A DNA stretch of 22,919 bases. It comes from Bacteroidaceae bacterium. Its GTDB lineage: Bacteria; Bacteroidota; Bacteroidia; Bacteroidales; Bacteroidaceae. The position numbers and the translations under genes were made by a program. The notes beneath the pieces are model-generated. The model was not told where the DNA came from, ran no database searches, and saw only the letters and a program-made list of their open reading frames with translations. Positions 20,760-22,919 of the stretch are shown here, in pieces (the stretch's first letter is position 1; each line of letters opens with the position of its first letter). The DNA is taken from positions 1 through 22,919 of the forward strand of contig CABIXF010000051.1 in assembly GCA_902362595.1 (NCBI GenBank), given 5' to 3'.

Positions 20760-22436
20760 ATGAAGATTCAATATTTACTTTATATGGCTGCGGCCTTGTC
20801 GTTCACAAGCTGTAACGATGCTTTTTTGGACAGATCTCCACAAAGTCTGAATGATGAAACATTTTGGAAGTCTGTCAGTGACTTGAAAACTTTTGCCAAT
20901 GCGTTTTATAATACATTGCCTGGGGGAGTGACCAATTTAGGGGATGAAGACAGTGATAATCAGATTCCATTCGTGCCTAACTCCTTTTTGTGGGGACAGT
21001 ATACTGTTCCTACGGAGGGTAGTGACGATGGAAGGTGGACAAAAGCATCATGGCAGAATATCCGGCAATTGAATTATTTTATGACTCATTATAAACGGGT
21101 AAATGCATCTGAGGAAGAGATGAATCCGTATGTGGCAGAGATTCGTTTCTTCCGAGCATTAGAGTATTTTGAAAAAATCCAGACATTTGGTGATGTACCT
21201 TGGCTTGAAAGTGAACTGACTATAGATAGCGAAGAACTGTATGGCAATAAAATGCCAAGAAATGAAGTGGCAAAGAAAATTGTGCAGGACTTGGAGTTTG
21301 CTGTCGAATGGTTGCCTGAGAAAGGAAAGGAAGAAAATAATCGCTTGAATAAAGATATAGCTCGTCATGTGATGGCCCGTGTTTGTCTGAATGAGGGAAC
21401 TTATTATAAGTACCATAAAGAGCTGGGATATGATGCGGATGCGGTAGGTCTGTTACAGAAAGCAGCTGACGCGACAGATGCCCTAATCGCTTCTTCACAT
21501 TATGAGATTTATAAAACCGGGCATCCGGAAGTCGATTATTATAATCTTTTTGTGATGGAAGATAAAAGTAGTTTGAAAGAAGCGATTCTTTATATTGACT
21601 ATGCGACTGCGCTGCGTGAGCATAATGCTTGCCATTGGTTGCGGAATGCGAAGAGTGGATGGTCGAAAGATTTTGCGGATTGCTTTTTGTATACAGATGG
21701 AAAACCTGCTTCGGTTACCTCGAAGGCACATGAGCGTAATAAAACGATGGCTGAAGAAGCACAGGACCGTGACCCGCGTTTCAAACAGTTGATTTTGACA
21801 GGAGATGCACCCTATACGATGACAGTGGATGGTGGTATGACTTTTATTACTAAGGATGAGGACTTTGTGAGAGCAGATTGTCCCAGTGGCTATTGGGTGC
21901 GTAAATATTTCACTCCCGATCCTTCACAGGATATTGAGGCTAAAGGTACAATTGATGGTATCGCTTATAGGTATGCAGAAACCTTGCTTGTGAATGCAGA
22001 AGCTAAGGCTGAACTGAAAACGATTACACAAGAGGATTTGGACAAGACGATAAATCAGTTGCGTAAACGTGTCGGAATGCCCGATTTAAAATTGGACATT
22101 GGGTTTGTCGATACCAACTGGCCAAATTGGGGATATGACTTGTCTCCTTTGCTGCAAGAGATTCGTCGAGAACGTCGTGTGGAATTGGCAGGCGAAGGTT
22201 TCCGGTTTGCTGATTTGAAGCGTTGGAAAGCTGGAAAATTGTTGGAGAATAGCCAGACTTATATGGGAAAATATGTCAAAGGTGAGGATGGACAATTCCA
22301 TCAAACGGTAATTTATGAAAATTATGCATCTCCAGAGAAAGCTCGTAAGTGGGACGACAAGATGTATTTGTACCCAATTCCTACAGGTGAATTGCAACGT
22401 AATCCGAATCTGTTGCCGCAGAATCCGGGCTGGTAA
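20760..22436 (+). CDS. SusD/RagB-like glycan-binding lipoprotein (intact)
   Basis: A 558-residue lipoprotein with signal MKIQYLLYMAAALSFTS and lipobox Cys18, so it should sit on the cell surface. SusD hallmarks are present in order: CNDAFLDRSPQSL after the lipid anchor, RFFRALEYFEKIQTFGDVPW in the first TPR-like part, RYAETLLVNAEAKAEL, RRERRVELAGEGFRFADLKR, and the C-terminal MYLYPIPTGELQRNPNLLPQ. It would form the lid of the SusC transporter encoded 20 bases upstream and bind the glycan. It is longer than SusD itself but within the normal range of the family. It is presumably expressed from the susC promoter, so polar effects of the susC nonsense codon may lower its level. Confidence 0.93.
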   Translation: MKIQYLLYMAAALSFTSCNDAFLDRSPQSLNDETFWKSVSDLKTFANAFYNTLPGGVTNLGDEDSDNQIPFVPNSFLWGQYTVPTEGSDDGRWTKASWQNIRQLNYFMTHYKRVNASEEEMNPYVAEIRFFRALEYFEKIQTFGDVPWLESELTIDSEELYGNKMPRNEVAKKIVQDLEFAVEWLPEKGKEENNRLNKDIARHVMARVCLNEGTYYKYHKELGYDADAVGLLQKAADATDALIASSHYEIYKTGHPEVDYYNLFVMEDKSSLKEAILYIDYATALREHNACHWLRNAKSGWSKDFADCFLYTDGKPASVTSKAHERNKTMAEEAQDRDPRFKQLILTGDAPYTMTVDGGMTFITKDEDFVRADCPSGYWVRKYFTPDPSQDIEAKGTIDGIAYRYAETLLVNAEAKAELKTITQEDLDKTINQLRKRVGMPDLKLDIGFVDTNWPNWGYDLSPLLQEIRRERRVELAGEGFRFADLKRWKAGKLLENSQTYMGKYVKGEDGQFHQTVIYENYASPEKARKWDDKMYLYPIPTGELQRNPNLLPQNPGW

Positions 22437-22468
22437 TCAATCTTTCTTTAGGAATAATAGATAAGGAC

Positions 22469-22500
22469 GAGGCCGTCTCAAAATGAATTGAGATGGCCTC
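22469..22500. repeat. Palindromic IS1182-type element end that can also form a terminator-like hairpin
   Basis: Bases 22469-22481 pair with 22488-22500 (13 bp, one G·U) around loop AATGAA. It begins 32 bases after the susD stop and lies on the 3' side of the minus-strand transposase, where the terminal repeat of the element is expected. It may also terminate susCD transcription, although no T-run follows. Confidence 0.55.
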
Positions 22501-22613
22501 TGTCGTTTCATATCAGATTGAAGTCGTTTGGATTTTCCTCAAAAAAAAGGAGTTTCCAGGTTTCCTCTTTCAAATTTCATCATTTTAAACCGTTTTCCCC
22601 CGTCAGAAGCCTC

Positions 22614-22919
22614 CTAAGAGGCTACTTTTGCAAGATTATGCGCTATGGCCAGCAGGCCAAATTCAATTTCCACCTTTTTCAGCCCACGGAGATGGAACCT
22701 CTTGAAGTGCTTGTTGTTCTTGAGGTTTCCAAATACGGCTTCCACATCCTGTGGCCGCTGGCTCCGGTATTTAAGACCTTCCGCAGAGAGGAGTTTCTCA
22801 CGTTCCCTTTCCTTGATTTTTCTCAGCCGATGATTCACTTGCACAATCCTTTCCGACCGGCTTCTGTGACACCGGCATCTTAACGGACAGCCCTTGCAGT
22901 TCCGTGCCCTGTACCTTGA
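22614..22919 (-). CDS. IS1182-family transposase, C-terminal part (cut by window end)
   Basis: The minus-strand frame is open from the last base of the window to TAG at 22614-22616, giving 101 visible residues; the GTG at 22844 is internal, not the start. The Cys-rich stretch YRARNCKGCPLRCRCHRS is followed by VNHRLRKIKERERE, QDVEAVFGNLKNNKHFKRF and HLRGLKKVEIEFGLLAIAHN. This is the C-terminal signature of IS1182-type DDE transposases, with the final catalytic Glu expected in DVEAVFG. The N-terminal two thirds lie outside the window. The plus-strand reading frame across this region is a shadow. The element faces back towards susD but is not obviously inserted within a gene. Confidence 0.85.
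   Translation of the reverse strand, partial: SRYRARNCKGCPLRCRCHRSRSERIVQVNHRLRKIKEREREKLLSAEGLKYRSQRPQDVEAVFGNLKNNKHFKRFHLRGLKKVEIEFGLLAIAHNLAKVAS

Noticed and set aside
22488..22883. Plus-strand gene at the right end
   Set aside because: It is antisense to a clear IS1182-type transposase C-terminus and has no coding features.
1..22919. Composite transposon carrying the whole locus between the two insertion sequences
   Set aside because: The elements belong to different families (IS982 and IS1182), so they cannot mobilise the region as a pair.
1..22919. tRNA genes, CRISPR arrays or a PUL regulator
   Set aside because: No cloverleaf sequences, regularly spaced repeats, or hybrid two-component, AraC, SusR or sigma/anti-sigma genes are seen.

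Overview
The window looks like a chromosomal segment of a gut Bacteroidales, most likely Bacteroides or Phocaeicola. It carries SusC/SusD pairs, lipoprotein signal peptides, a gene-dense glycan-utilisation layout, weak Shine-Dalgarno use, a TAnnTTTG-type promoter, and IS982 and IS1182 transposase ends. It reads as a polysaccharide utilisation locus (PUL) flanked and damaged by insertion sequences. No tRNA, rRNA, CRISPR array or regulator (hybrid two-component, SusR or sigma/anti-sigma) is visible.

Layout. 1-332: the 3' end of an IS982-type element. 366-2102: a SusD-like gene whose start codon and first signal-peptide codons were replaced by the IS; it is followed by a strong terminator. 2167-5804: a tightly packed, partly overlapping cassette of a secreted HELGH putative metallopeptidase, an M24 Xaa-Pro-type aminopeptidase and a 10-TM EamA transporter, closed by a hairpin. 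5941-15913: a co-directional enzyme block of a GH97 fused to a gluzincin-like domain, a multidomain GH43, a GH127 beta-L-arabinofuranosidase and an S9/DPP-IV-type peptidase. A 22-bp RNA-type hairpin precedes the peptidase, and a perfect stem-loop follows it. 15948-17207 (minus): a DUF3887-like alpha/beta hydrolase. 17208-17565: an AT-rich divergent promoter region. 17566-22436: a second susC/susD pair, with the susC interrupted by one in-frame TAA. 22469-22919: the palindromic end and C-terminal part of an IS1182-type transposase.

How the genes may work together. GH43, GH127 and retaining-type GH97 are all families with L-arabinose- or galactose-releasing members. The same strand run also encodes two enzymes of proline-handling families (M24 and S9) and two HExxH domains, one fused directly to the GH97. 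My hypothesis, which is inference, is that the locus strips arabinose- or galactose-rich side chains from a proline- or hydroxyproline-rich glycoprotein such as extensin or arabinogalactan protein, and also digests the peptide core. Both visible Sus uptake systems carry lesions in this strain: one is IS-decapitated and the other has a nonsense codon. The surface-uptake side may therefore be off while the enzyme genes are intact.
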